The notes under the pieces are model-generated. The model did no database searches. It was not told where the DNA came from and saw only the letters and a list, made by a program, of their open reading frames with translations. 54,020 nucleotides of DNA from Chromobacterium piscinae (GTDB lineage: Bacteria; Pseudomonadota; Gammaproteobacteria; Burkholderiales; Chromobacteriaceae): the NCBI RefSeq assembly GCF_021129175.1, contig NZ_JAJOHV010000021.1:1-54020 (forward strand), read 5' to 3'. Positions 27,792 through 36,035 of this stretch are shown here, piece after piece. The first letter of the stretch is position 1. Every line of letters starts with the position of its first letter. Made by a program: the position numbers and the translations under genes.

Positions 27792-27819
27792 ATGATATGT
27801 GAATTCTCACAATTTTCAA
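27792..27819 (-). promoter_or_regulatory. Candidate promoter with palindromic operator for the export module
   Basis: On the minus strand TTGAAA (27814-27819) and TATCAT (27792-27797) are 16 bases apart, each matching the sigma70 consensus at five of six positions. The spacer carries the inverted repeat TGTGA-N4-TCACA (27798-27811). A protein bound there would sit between the -35 and -10 elements. The spacing of 4 differs from the 6 of CRP sites. The start codon is about 55 bases downstream of the expected transcription start. Confidence 0.55.
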
Positions 27820-27884
27820 GATAAGCCTGATGACATTATCGTGAATCCCTGGCCCGACTCGCACAACACGGCCTTCGGACAGTG

Positions 27885-28826
27885 TTAATCCAACCAGAAG
27901 TCCTGCCTGCGGCGGTGGTCCAGCAACAGGTTCTGGAACACGGCCGGATCCTTGGTGTAGGTGAGCTCGCCGCTCGCCGGCTGATAGAGGTCTTGCAGGC
28001 GGGATACCCAGAAGCGCAGCGCGGCTGCTCTCAGCATGACAGGCCAGCAATCGCGTTCGGCAGCTTCAAGCGGCCTTTCCGATTGATAGCCTGCGAGAAA
28101 GGCTTTCGCTAGTCCGCCATCGAGCTCGCCGTCGTCTAGCCTCGCCCAGTCGTTGATCGCGATGGCAACGTCGTACAGCAGGATGTCGTTGCAGGCGTAA
28201 TAAAAGTCGATGAAACCGCTGATGTGGCTTCCATCCAACAAAACATTATCGCGGAACAGGTCGGCGTGGATCACGCCGCTGGGCAGGTGGTCGAAGCGAT
28301 GTCCATCCTGGAACTGGATTTCTTCGCTCAGCAGCGCGGCTTGCTCGGCTGGCAGCTGCGAGTACAGCTGCTGGGCAGTCCGGCTCCACCAGCGCGGGCC
28401 GCGTGGATTCTTCATTTGCAGCGGGAAGGTGGCTCCGGCCTTATGCATCTGGGCCAGCATCTCGCCCACCGCGCGGCATTGATCTGGGGTGGGATGGCTG
28501 ACGTCTTTTCCTGACAGACAACTGACCAGGCAGGCTGGTTTGCCGGCCAGCGTCGACGCGAAGCGGTCGGTGTGATCGGCGACAGGCGCAGGGCAGGCGA
28601 CGCCGTGCTTGGCCAGATGGCTCATCAGCGTCAGGTAGTAGGGCAGCTCGTCCAGATGCAGCGTTTCGAACAGCGTCAACACGTAGCGGCCATGTGTGGT
28701 GGTGACGAAATAATTGGTGTTGGTGATGCCCGCCGCGATGCCTTGAAGCTCCTGCAATTGCCCCAGCGCGTAGCCTTGCAGCCAGTGTTGCAGCGACTCT
28801 CGGCTGACTGTTGTATAGACCGACAT
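27885..28826 (-). CDS. thrB: Homoserine kinase, APH-fold type
   Basis: The product has 313 residues of the aminoglycoside-phosphotransferase-like ThrB family found in many proteobacteria, unlike the GHMP-type E. coli enzyme. Visible are GITNTNYFVTTTHGRYVLTLFE (N-lobe, abbreviated), the catalytic loop VIHADLFRDNVL near residue 190 and the metal-binding GFIDFYYAC near 208. It phosphorylates homoserine in threonine synthesis. It follows the DUF2782 gene by 10 bases on the same strand, so they form one unit. I saw no strong terminator in the 154 bases before the export module. Confidence 0.93.
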   Translation of the reverse strand: MSVYTTVSRESLQHWLQGYALGQLQELQGIAAGITNTNYFVTTTHGRYVLTLFETLHLDELPYYLTLMSHLAKHGVACPAPVADHTDRFASTLAGKPACLVSCLSGKDVSHPTPDQCRAVGEMLAQMHKAGATFPLQMKNPRGPRWWSRTAQQLYSQLPAEQAALLSEEIQFQDGHRFDHLPSGVIHADLFRDNVLLDGSHISGFIDFYYACNDILLYDVAIAINDWARLDDGELDGGLAKAFLAGYQSERPLEAAERDCWPVMLRAAALRFWVSRLQDLYQPASGELTYTKDPAVFQNLLLDHRRRQDFWLD

Positions 28827-28836
28827 GCCGCCTCCG

Positions 28837-29169
28837 TCAGAATCGAACCAGAACCCAGCGCGGGATCACGATGCGGGTGGCGGGGTCGATCTGTCGCATG
28901 TTGCCGGAGCCATTGTCGTCTATCAGGTAATAGGGCACGCCGTGGGCCGGCGTGACTTTGACCATGTACAGCTGGCCGTTCAGGCGGTACTCCTCGATCT
29001 TTTCATCGCCCTTTTGGATCAGGCGCACTTCTGGTTCCGGTTCGGCCGCATTGGACGGGCTGATCGCAGGCGGCGGGGGCACCACGGCCTTGGGCGGAGT
29101 CGTGGGCGTTTCTGCGGCCAGGGCGGGGGCCAATGGCAGAAGGAGCAGCAGGGCGGTGAGGCGGCGCAT
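28837..29169 (-). CDS. DUF2782-family exported protein
   Basis: The product has 110 residues with AAGGA 7 bases before the ATG. The signal peptide is cleaved near ALAAETP. A proline-rich linker (about 22-45) follows, then a compact C-terminal domain with EVRLIQKGDEKIEEYR, LYMVKVTPAHGVPYYLIDD and PRWVLVRF. DUF2782 proteins are small periplasmic proteins of beta- and gammaproteobacteria, often encoded near polA and thrB, as here. Their function is not known. Confidence 0.82.
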   Translation of the reverse strand: MRRLTALLLLLPLAPALAAETPTTPPKAVVPPPPAISPSNAAEPEPEVRLIQKGDEKIEEYRLNGQLYMVKVTPAHGVPYYLIDDNGSGNMRQIDPATRIVIPRWVLVRF

Positions 29170-29228
29170 GGTTTATCCTTTTCATATGCGATTCTTGGCG
29201 TTTGTTTACGGTCTTTGTCGCCAGCGAT

Positions 29229-29263
29229 GCAGCCCAGCCGTCGGGTTTTGATGGCTGGGCTGC
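29229..29263. other. Stem-loop between the LOG-family and DUF2782 genes
   Basis: An 11-base-pair GC-rich stem (29229-29239 and 29253-29263) has a 13-base loop. It lies in the 206-base gap 29170-29375. No T-run follows on the minus strand, the direction of both flanking genes, so termination is uncertain. Confidence 0.45.
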
Positions 29264-29375
29264 GGTTGTTTGCCGGCAGGTGGCTCCGTCAGAGGCCTAT
29301 GATACTGCGGGTGGGCGTTTTAGAACCCCGCGTTGGGCGGAAAACGGCCTTTGCCGGAAAAAGACCGCAAGCAGG

Positions 29376-30104
29376 CTACAGGTTGAGCAGTTGTTCGCGT
29401 TCTTCGGGCAGCGCGTCGAAGCCGCGGGTTTCGTAGTGTTTGAAAATAGTGTCGACGATCTGCTGCGGGTCGTCGATCAGTTGGATCAGGTTGAGGTCGT
29501 CCGGATTGATCATGCCTTCGCTGACCAGACGGTCCTTCACCCAGTCCAGCAGGCCGGTCCAGAACTCGCTGCAGCACAGGATGATGGGAATTTTGCGGCT
29601 CTTGCCGGTCTGGATCAGCGTCAGCGCCTCGAACATTTCGTCCAGCGTGCCGAAGCCGCCGGGCATCACCACATAGGCGATGGCGTGCTTGACGAACATC
29701 ACCTTGCGGCTGAAGAAGTGGTTGAATTTGACCGACAGGTCCTGGTAGTCGTTCGGTTTTTGTTCGTGCGGCAGCACGATGTTGAGCGCCACTGACGGAC
29801 TTCTGCCGTAAAATGCCCCCTTGTTGGCGGCTTCCATGATGCCGGGGCCGCCGCCGGATATCACCGAGAAGCCGGAGTCGGACAGACGCCGCGCCACGTC
29901 CTCGGTCAATTTGTAGTATTTGTGATCGCGCGGCGTGCGCGCGCTGCCGAATATGCTCACCGCCGGGGTAATGCCTTGCAGTTCCTCGGCCGACTCGACA
30001 AACTCCGACAATATCTTCATCACGTGCCAGGCCTCGCGGGAACGGAAGCGCTGCATCATGGCGTGACGGTCACTGGTCTGCGGCAACTTATCGGACAAGC
30101 TCAT
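29376..30104 (-). CDS. LOG-family protein (TIGR00730), nucleotide phosphoribohydrolase-like
   Basis: The product has 242 residues with a Rossmann-like fold. Family motifs are GGGPGIMEAANKGA and PGGFGTLDEMFEALT, the second being the LOG PGGxGTxxE motif. Relatives cleave the base from cytokinin monophosphates or AMP-like nucleotides; bacterial members such as PpnN act on nucleotide monophosphates. Residues before about 60 are an N-terminal extension. It is divergent from polA with only 14 bases between the start codons. Confidence 0.88.
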   Translation of the reverse strand: MSLSDKLPQTSDRHAMMQRFRSREAWHVMKILSEFVESAEELQGITPAVSIFGSARTPRDHKYYKLTEDVARRLSDSGFSVISGGGPGIMEAANKGAFYGRSPSVALNIVLPHEQKPNDYQDLSVKFNHFFSRKVMFVKHAIAYVVMPGGFGTLDEMFEALTLIQTGKSRKIPIILCCSEFWTGLLDWVKDRLVSEGMINPDDLNLIQLIDDPQQIVDTIFKHYETRGFDALPEEREQLLNL

Positions 30105-30118
30105 ACTTCTGCCTCTTT

Positions 30119-32917
30119 ATGAAAACATTGTTATTGATCGACGGCTCTTCTTATTTGTACCGCGCCTTTCACGCGATGCCCGATTTGCGTTCCCCGGATG
30201 GCCGCCCGGTGGGGGCTGTCTATGGCATGGTGAACATGCTCAGGCGGCTGGAGAAAGAAGTTGAATTCGATTATAGCGCCTGCGTCTTCGACGCGAAGGG
30301 CAAGACCTTCCGCGATGACCTGTACCCCGAATACAAGGCCAATCGCCCGTCGATGCCCGAGGAGCTTGCTTCCCAGATTACGGCGGTCCACGACGTGGTG
30401 CAAGCATCCGGCTGGCCGATGCTGGTGGTGCCGGGAGTGGAGGCCGACGATGTGATCGGCACGCTGGCGCGGCTGGGGGCGGCGGCCGGCATGAAGGTGA
30501 TCGTCTCCACCGGCGACAAGGACATGGCGCAGCTGGTGACGCCGGACGTCACCCTGGTCAACACCATGACCAACGAGCTGCTGGACGAGGCCGGGGTAAA
30601 GGAGAAGTTCGGCGTGCCGCCGAACCGGATCATCGATTACCTGACCCTGATCGGCGACAAGGTCGACAATGTGCCCGGAGTCGACAAATGCGGGCCGAAG
30701 ACCGCGGTCAAGTGGCTGGAGGAATACGGCAGCCTGGACGCCATCGTCGCCCAGGCTGATAGCGTCGGCGGCAAGGTGGGCGAGAATCTGCGCGCCGCGT
30801 TGGACTGGCTGCCGATGGGCAAACGGCTGATCACCATCGATTGCGAGGTTAACCTGGCGACCGATCTGCCGCATGGCCTGCCGGGCCTGCAGCATGGCCG
30901 GAAGGATAAGCCGCGCCTGGCCGAGCTGTTCCAGAACCTGGGCTTCCGCACCTTCTACCGTGAGGTGACCGAGGGTTCTGAGATGCCGGCTGTCGCCCAG
31001 CGCGGCGAGGACGCGCCCGCCGCGCCGCGCGGCGATCAGGCCCAGGGCGACATGTTCGCCGAACCGGCGGCCGCGCCGTCGGACAAGGCAGCGCCGGCAG
31101 AAGGCGCGCTGGCGCGCCATTACGAAACCATTCTCACCGCCGCGCAGCTGGACGCCTGGCTGGCCAAGCTGGCGGCGGCCCAGGTGGTGTCGTTCGATAC
31201 CGAAACCACCAGCCTGGATCCGATGCAGGCGCGCATCGTCGGCGTCAGCTTCTCGGTGGAGGCCGGCCATGCCGCCTATCTGCCGCTGGACCATCACTAC
31301 GCCGGCGCGCCGGAGCAGTTGCCGCTGGACGCGGCTTTGGCCAAGCTCAAGCCGTGGCTGGAGGACGCAAGCCAGAAGAAGTGCGGTCAGAACCTGAAAT
31401 ACGATTGCCATGTGCTGGCCAACCACGGCATCGCCCTGCGCGGCATCGCCGATGATTCGATGCTGGCTTCCTACGTGCTGGAGAGCCACCAGCGGCACAA
31501 TATGGACGACCTGGCGCGCCGGCACCTGGGCGAGAACACCGTCAGCTACGAGGACATCTGCGGCAAGGGCGCCAAGCAGATCGGTTTCGGCGAGGTGGAC
31601 GTCGACATCGCCGCCAACTATTCGGCCGAGGATGCCGACATCACGTTGCGGTTGAACCAGTACTTCGCCGGCGAACTGTCCGGCGATCTGGAAAAGGTCT
31701 ACCGCGACATCGAGCTGCCGGTGGCCGAAGTGCTGTTCAAGATGGAGCGCCACGGCGTGCTGATCGACCGGGACAAGCTGATCGCGCAAAGCCACCAGCT
31801 GGGCAGCCAGATGCTGGAGCTGGAGCAGCGGGCCTATGAGCTTGCCAGTCAGCCGTTCAACCTGAATTCGCCGAAGCAGTTGCAGGAAATTCTGTTCGGC
31901 AAGCTGGCGATCCCGACCAAGGGCGTCAAGAAAACGCCGAGCGGCGGTTATTCCACCGACGAGTCGGTGCTGGAACAGCTGGCGCTGGATCACCCGCTGC
32001 CGAAGTGCATCCTGGAGTACCGCGGCCTGGCCAAGCTGAAGTCCACGTATACCGACAAGCTGCCGACGCTGATTTATCCACAGACCGGTCGAGTGCACAC
32101 GACTTATGCACAGGCGGTGGCGATCACCGGCCGCCTGGCCAGCAACGATCCCAATCTGCAAAACATTCCGGTGCGCACCGCCGAGGGCCGCCGCGTGCGC
32201 GAAGCCTTCATCGCGCCGGCCGGCTGGCAGATCGTGTCGGCCGACTATTCGCAGATCGAGCTGCGAATCATGGCCCACCTGTCCGACGACGAAGGCATGC
32301 TGAAGGCGTTCGCCAGCGGCGAGGACATCCACCGCGCCACCGCGGCCGAGGTGTTCGGCGTCGATCTCGGCGCGGTCACGTCGGACCAGCGCCGCGCCGC
32401 CAAGGCGATCAACTTCGGCTTGATCTACGGCATGAGCGCGTTTGGTTTGGCCGCTCAGCTGGACATCGAGCGCAGCGCCGCCCAGCAGTACATCGATCGC
32501 TACTTCATGCGCTACCCGGGCGTGGCCGAGTATATGCAGACCACGCGCGAGAAGGCGCGCGAGCAGGGCTATGTCGAAACCGTGTTCGGCCGCCGGCTGT
32601 ACCTGCCGGATATCAAGCTGTCCAATCCGGGTCGGCGCGCCGGCGCCGAGCGCGCGGCGATCAACGCGCCGATGCAGGGCACGGCAGCGGATCTGATCAA
32701 GCTGGCGATGATCGCGGTGCAGGCTTGGCTGGAACGCGACGGTTTGCAGAGCAAGCTGATCATGCAGGTGCACGACGAACTGGTGCTGGAAGTGCCGCAG
32801 GCCGAGCTGGAGCTGGTCAAGCGCCGTCTGCCGGAAATCATGGCCGGCGCGGCTGAACTGAAGGTGCCGCTGTTGGCCGAGGTGGGATCCGGCGACAGCT
32901 GGGAAGCCGCGCACTGA
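30119..32917 (+). CDS. polA: DNA polymerase I
   Basis: The product has 932 residues (E. coli PolA has 928). The 5'-nuclease domain is at about 1-290 (LLLIDGSSYLYRAFHAMP, abbreviated, and STGDKDMAQLV). The 3'-5' exonuclease domain is at about 335-520 with an intact metal site, SFDTETTSLDP. The polymerase domain follows with motif A ADYSQIELRIMAHLS, motif B RRAAKAINFGLIYGM and motif C QVHDELVLEV. Proofreading therefore appears functional. No Shine-Dalgarno is visible in the 14 bases before the ATG, so the leader and promoter must lie within the divergent LOG gene. A strong terminator follows. Confidence 0.98.
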   Translation: MKTLLLIDGSSYLYRAFHAMPDLRSPDGRPVGAVYGMVNMLRRLEKEVEFDYSACVFDAKGKTFRDDLYPEYKANRPSMPEELASQITAVHDVVQASGWPMLVVPGVEADDVIGTLARLGAAAGMKVIVSTGDKDMAQLVTPDVTLVNTMTNELLDEAGVKEKFGVPPNRIIDYLTLIGDKVDNVPGVDKCGPKTAVKWLEEYGSLDAIVAQADSVGGKVGENLRAALDWLPMGKRLITIDCEVNLATDLPHGLPGLQHGRKDKPRLAELFQNLGFRTFYREVTEGSEMPAVAQRGEDAPAAPRGDQAQGDMFAEPAAAPSDKAAPAEGALARHYETILTAAQLDAWLAKLAAAQVVSFDTETTSLDPMQARIVGVSFSVEAGHAAYLPLDHHYAGAPEQLPLDAALAKLKPWLEDASQKKCGQNLKYDCHVLANHGIALRGIADDSMLASYVLESHQRHNMDDLARRHLGENTVSYEDICGKGAKQIGFGEVDVDIAANYSAEDADITLRLNQYFAGELSGDLEKVYRDIELPVAEVLFKMERHGVLIDRDKLIAQSHQLGSQMLELEQRAYELASQPFNLNSPKQLQEILFGKLAIPTKGVKKTPSGGYSTDESVLEQLALDHPLPKCILEYRGLAKLKSTYTDKLPTLIYPQTGRVHTTYAQAVAITGRLASNDPNLQNIPVRTAEGRRVREAFIAPAGWQIVSADYSQIELRIMAHLSDDEGMLKAFASGEDIHRATAAEVFGVDLGAVTSDQRRAAKAINFGLIYGMSAFGLAAQLDIERSAAQQYIDRYFMRYPGVAEYMQTTREKAREQGYVETVFGRRLYLPDIKLSNPGRRAGAERAAINAPMQGTAADLIKLAMIAVQAWLERDGLQSKLIMQVHDELVLEVPQAELELVKRRLPEIMAGAAELKVPLLAEVGSGDSWEAAH

Positions 32918-32939
32918 CGCATCCATCGCATCCGTCCGG

Positions 32940-32961
32940 AACGGCGCCATTCGGCGCCGTT
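32940..32961 (+). terminator. Rho-independent terminator after polA
   Basis: A perfect 9-base-pair stem (32940-32948 and 32953-32961) with loop ATTC is followed by TTGTTTTTG. It separates polA from the minor-pilin cluster. Confidence 0.92.
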
Positions 32962-33098
32962 TTGTTTTTGCGTCAGCGCCGACCTGCACTTTCGGATATG
33001 AGCGCCGCGCGGCGGCTCCGGCTTTGGTACAGGCGGCGCTGAGCATTGGCGTAGGCGCTCTCAGACTGGAGACTTCCCATATCGGAACGGGGCGCGCG

Positions 33099-33641
33099 AT
33101 GGACAAGCCGCGTCAGGCTGGACTGAGCTTGCTGGAAATGATGGTCGCGCTGGCGATCGCCGCCATCGGCGCATGCCTGGCCCTGCCCGCGCTGGGACAG
33201 GCGGTGGAGCGGCAACGGCTGCGCGGCCAGGCGATGGCGTTGATGGGTTGCCTGGAGCATGCGCGCGCGGAGGCCTTGCGGCTTAACCGGCCGGTGTATC
33301 TGTGCGCGGCCAATCTGAAAGTGAACCGCGAGTTGCAGGGCTGCCTGCCGCCGGAAGGCGGCAGCGGACAATCCTGGCCCGAGGGCGTGCTGGTGTATGC
33401 GGATCAGGGCGCGGCCAACGGCTATTACGACAGCGGCGAGCGCCTGCGCCTGGCGATGTTCGATGGCGACCGGGTGGCGGTGCGCGCGGATGCCAGGCAA
33501 CTGGCGCTGACGGCCGAGGGACGGCTGCAGGCATCGAAGGCGATGCATTTCTATCTGAATGGCCGCAGCCAATGCCTGACGCTGACTGTGGCGGCCAATG
33601 GCCGCGCCCGGCTGGGGGAGGTGGGCGATGCCTGCGCCTGA
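33099..33641 (+). CDS. Minor pilin, FimT/GspH family (PilH-like)
   Basis: The product has 180 residues from the ATG at 33099. A type IV prepilin leader ends at Gly8; the mature N-terminus LSLLEMMVALAIAAIG has Leu at +1 and the key Glu at +5. A GspH/FimT domain follows (about 45-170) with LMGCLEHARAEALRLNRPV (abbreviated) and a C-terminal cysteine. It starts the five-gene cluster, in the position of pilH in Neisseria and fimU in Pseudomonas. It helps prime pilus assembly at the inner membrane. The next gene overlaps by 14 bases. Confidence 0.87.
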   Translation: MDKPRQAGLSLLEMMVALAIAAIGACLALPALGQAVERQRLRGQAMALMGCLEHARAEALRLNRPVYLCAANLKVNRELQGCLPPEGGSGQSWPEGVLVYADQGAANGYYDSGERLRLAMFDGDRVAVRADARQLALTAEGRLQASKAMHFYLNGRSQCLTLTVAANGRARLGEVGDACA

Positions 33642-34122
33642 GCGGGGATTCAGCCTGGTCGAGGCGCTGGTCGCATTGCTGATCTGGATGGTGGCGGTGC
33701 TGGCGTTGAGCGGAGTCCAGGCGCGGGCCTTGCTGCATGCGCGGGAAACCGAGCTGAGCAGCCGCATCGGCGACGCGGCCGCCAATCTCTCCAGCGCCAT
33801 CCTGGCCAGTCCGGAAAGCCTGTGGCCGCTGTATCTGGAACAGGGCTACGACGACCATCGCGCCGGCGGCGCCTGCGCGGCCAGTTGCTCGGCGCAGCAG
33901 CTCGCCGACGCTAATCTTGCCCGCTTCAAGCGCGAGTTGGGCCAGGCAGGCCGGAGCGAGCAGGCGCGCGGTGTCGTGTGCCGCGGCGACAGCCGGGTGC
34001 GGCCGACGCTGGGCAAGCCGGGCTGCGACGGCAAAGGAGAGCTGGCGATACGGGTGGCATGGCGTACCCGGCTGGACGGCGGCTGGCGGGAGCACGCGGG
34101 TGTCTGGCCGCTGCGGCCCTGA
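33628..34122 (+). CDS. Minor pilin, PilV-like (PilI-like)
   Basis: The product has 164 residues from the ATG at 33628. The leader MPAPERG is followed by FSLVEALVALLIWMV with Glu at +5, the PilV pattern. Several cysteines in the middle (GGACAASC, CRGD, GCDG) probably form disulfides. It overlaps the gene before by 14 bases and the one after by 23. Together the minor pilins form a priming complex at the tip of the type IV pilus. Confidence 0.83.
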   Translation: MPAPERGFSLVEALVALLIWMVAVLALSGVQARALLHARETELSSRIGDAAANLSSAILASPESLWPLYLEQGYDDHRAGGACAASCSAQQLADANLARFKRELGQAGRSEQARGVVCRGDSRVRPTLGKPGCDGKGELAIRVAWRTRLDGGWREHAGVWPLRP

Positions 34123-34969
34123 GCGGCAACGCGGCGCCCTGCTGCTGAGCGTGTTGCTGGCGGCGGCGCTGACGTCGCTGGTGCTGGTGTTGTCGCTGAC
34201 GGCGCTGGCCGCGGTGCAACGCGGAGCGAGCGTGGCCGAGCAAAGGTTGAGCCGGAGCCAGGATGCGCGCTGGGTCTTGCGGCAACTGGCGAGGGATCTC
34301 GCCGGCCATGGGCGTTCGGGTTGCCGATCGCTGCCATGGCGGGCCGGGGATTTCGCCGCCGGAGAATGGCGGCTGCAATTGCCGGGGCGGGAGCTGGAGA
34401 TCATCCGTGTCAGCCGGTCCGGAGACGACTTGGCCGGCGTGAGCTTGGCGCCGCAGCCGCCAGAGGTCTGGCGGCCGTGGTCCAGCGTCTGGCTGGGCAG
34501 TTGCGGCGGCGGCTATGCGCTGCAGGGGAGTCGCGCGCACTGGCGAGGCGGAGCCGGCGCGCCGGAACTGGCGCTGACGCCGCCGTTGCCGGTGTCGCCG
34601 CGGGCGGAGGGCGTACACCTGTCCTCGCTGCAGCTGTGGCTGCCGAGGGAGCGGCGCTACCGTCTGGAGGCAGCCGCGCGCGGCCATCGGTTGCTGGCGC
34701 GCGACGTCGAAGGCGGATTGGCCGATGGCGGGGAGAGGGTTTTGCTGGAAGGCGTGCAAAGCCTGGGCTTGCGGCTGCTGGCGCGGGACGGTTGCGGCGA
34801 GTCCGCCCGCTGGAGCTGGCGGGAAGCGTCGCAGTGGCCTTCCGGGCTATCGCCGCAGGCGGCCCGTGTGAGTTTGGCATGGTATCCCGACGACAAGGAG
34901 AACGAGGTGAGTGTGTTGAGTCTGGATCTGGCGTTGGAGCCGGTTCCGTCTTGCGGGGTGTCGCCGTGA
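34100..34969 (+). CDS. Minor pilin, PilW-like (PilJ-like), without Glu5
   Basis: The product has 289 residues from a GTG at 34100. This start is chosen because it gives a short prepilin leader (MSGRCGPERQRG) before the hydrophobic ALLLSVLLAAALTSLVL; the open frame upstream has no homology. The mature +5 residue is Ser, not the usual Glu, as known for some tip-located pseudopilins. The rest is a large, cysteine-poor globular domain. Position after the PilV-like gene and length fit PilW/PilJ. Confidence 0.75.
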   Translation: MSGRCGPERQRGALLLSVLLAAALTSLVLVLSLTALAAVQRGASVAEQRLSRSQDARWVLRQLARDLAGHGRSGCRSLPWRAGDFAAGEWRLQLPGRELEIIRVSRSGDDLAGVSLAPQPPEVWRPWSSVWLGSCGGGYALQGSRAHWRGGAGAPELALTPPLPVSPRAEGVHLSSLQLWLPRERRYRLEAAARGHRLLARDVEGGLADGGERVLLEGVQSLGLRLLARDGCGESARWSWREASQWPSGLSPQAARVSLAWYPDDKENEVSVLSLDLALEPVPSCGVSP

Positions 34970-35601
34970 ACGCGCGGCGCCTGGGCGGCGGCGCGCTGCC
35001 GCTGGTGATGTCGCTGCTGGCGGTGCTGGGCTTGCTGGTGCTGAGCTCGTCGCGCCAGCTGACCGGCGCGGGCCGGCTGGCGGCCAACGCCCAGGACAGG
35101 CAGCGGGCCGAGATGCAGGCCCGCCAGGCCTTGTCGGGGGCGGAGCAGTGGGTGTGGCGGATGGACCGCCGCCTGGGGCTGGATGCCGCCGATCCGGCGA
35201 AGCTATATGGGGAGGGCAGGCTGTTCCCGCCCAGTTGCGAGGGGACCGAAGGCAAGGGCCTGTGCGAGCCGATGGCTCCGCCTCACCGGCGCCGCGTCGG
35301 CGGCCAGCCGCTGCTGCATCCCTGCGGCAACAGCCGCGAATACGCGCTGGAACCGGGATTGCCGCAGACCGGCTGCCCGCAGCGGGTGCGCGGCGGCGCG
35401 CTCAGCTGGGCCAATCCGCGCTATGTGGTGGAACTGGTCGACCCGCGTTTCGGCGACGCGGCCAAGGACAGGCTGTACCGGATCACGGTGCGCGCCTGGG
35501 GCCATCATCCGCTCAGCGTGGTGACGCTGCAAAGCTGGTATCGGGTGGGCCAGGATGCGGACGAAGGGCGGCGGCTGGACTGGCGCGAGGTGGCGGAGTG
35601 A
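34966..35601 (+). CDS. Minor pilin, PilX-like (PilK-like)
   Basis: The product has 211 residues from a GTG at 34966 that overlaps the previous stop as GTGA. The leader MNARRLGGG is followed by ALPLVMSLLAVLGLLVL; +5 is Val, and PilX/GspK-type proteins often lack Glu5. The pattern QARQALSGAEQWVWRMD after the helix is the PilX N-terminal domain. Cysteines in the C-terminal half may pair. Its position before the last minor pilin fits PilX or Neisseria PilK. Confidence 0.77.
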   Translation: MNARRLGGGALPLVMSLLAVLGLLVLSSSRQLTGAGRLAANAQDRQRAEMQARQALSGAEQWVWRMDRRLGLDAADPAKLYGEGRLFPPSCEGTEGKGLCEPMAPPHRRRVGGQPLLHPCGNSREYALEPGLPQTGCPQRVRGGALSWANPRYVVELVDPRFGDAAKDRLYRITVRAWGHHPLSVVTLQSWYRVGQDADEGRRLDWREVAE

Positions 35602-36026
35602 AGCGGGGACTGGGGCAGGGATTCAGCCTGATGGAGCTGGCGGGCTGTATGGCCATTCTGGCCATCCTGCTGGCGCTGGCGGTGCCGAGTTATCGGCAGT
35701 ACCTGCAGCGGGCGCGGATGGAAGAGGCCAGGGCGGCCCTGATGGAAAACGGCCACTTCATGCAGCGCTGGTACCAACTGCGCGGCGTCTACCACCAGGA
35801 AGGACCGCTATCCTGGCCGCCGCTGCCGGTGCTGGAAACCGGCGCCTTCGTGATCGGCTTCAGCAGCGCCGGACCGTCCTCGGACAATATCGATCAAGCC
35901 AGCTTCATCATCGAGGCCAGGGCCAAAACCGGATCGGGCCTGGAGGAGTGGCTGCTGAAGCTGGATCAGGACGGCAACATCCGCCAGTGCCGGCAGGAGG
36001 ATGGCGTCGAGAATTGCCGGCTCTAG
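35598..36026 (+). CDS. PilE-like minor pilin (PilX/PilL position)
   Basis: The product has 142 residues from a GTG at 35598 overlapping the previous stop as GTGA. The leader MKRGLGQG is followed by FSLMELAGCMAILAILLALA with Glu at +5. The body has the PilE-type pattern RARMEEARAALMENGHFMQRWY, abbreviated, and ends with a cysteine pair (CRQEDGVENC) forming the D-region loop. No pilY1 gene lies in the cluster. It is convergent with ampG, with only 9 bases between the stops. Confidence 0.85.
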   Translation: MKRGLGQGFSLMELAGCMAILAILLALAVPSYRQYLQRARMEEARAALMENGHFMQRWYQLRGVYHQEGPLSWPPLPVLETGAFVIGFSSAGPSSDNIDQASFIIEARAKTGSGLEEWLLKLDQDGNIRQCRQEDGVENCRL

Positions 36027-36035
36027 CTCAGCGGC

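Noticed and set aside
30131-33106. 991-codon frame antisense to polA
   Set aside because: It is a product of high GC codon bias; its translation is Gln/His/Arg/Ala-rich with no family resemblance, and polA explains the DNA.
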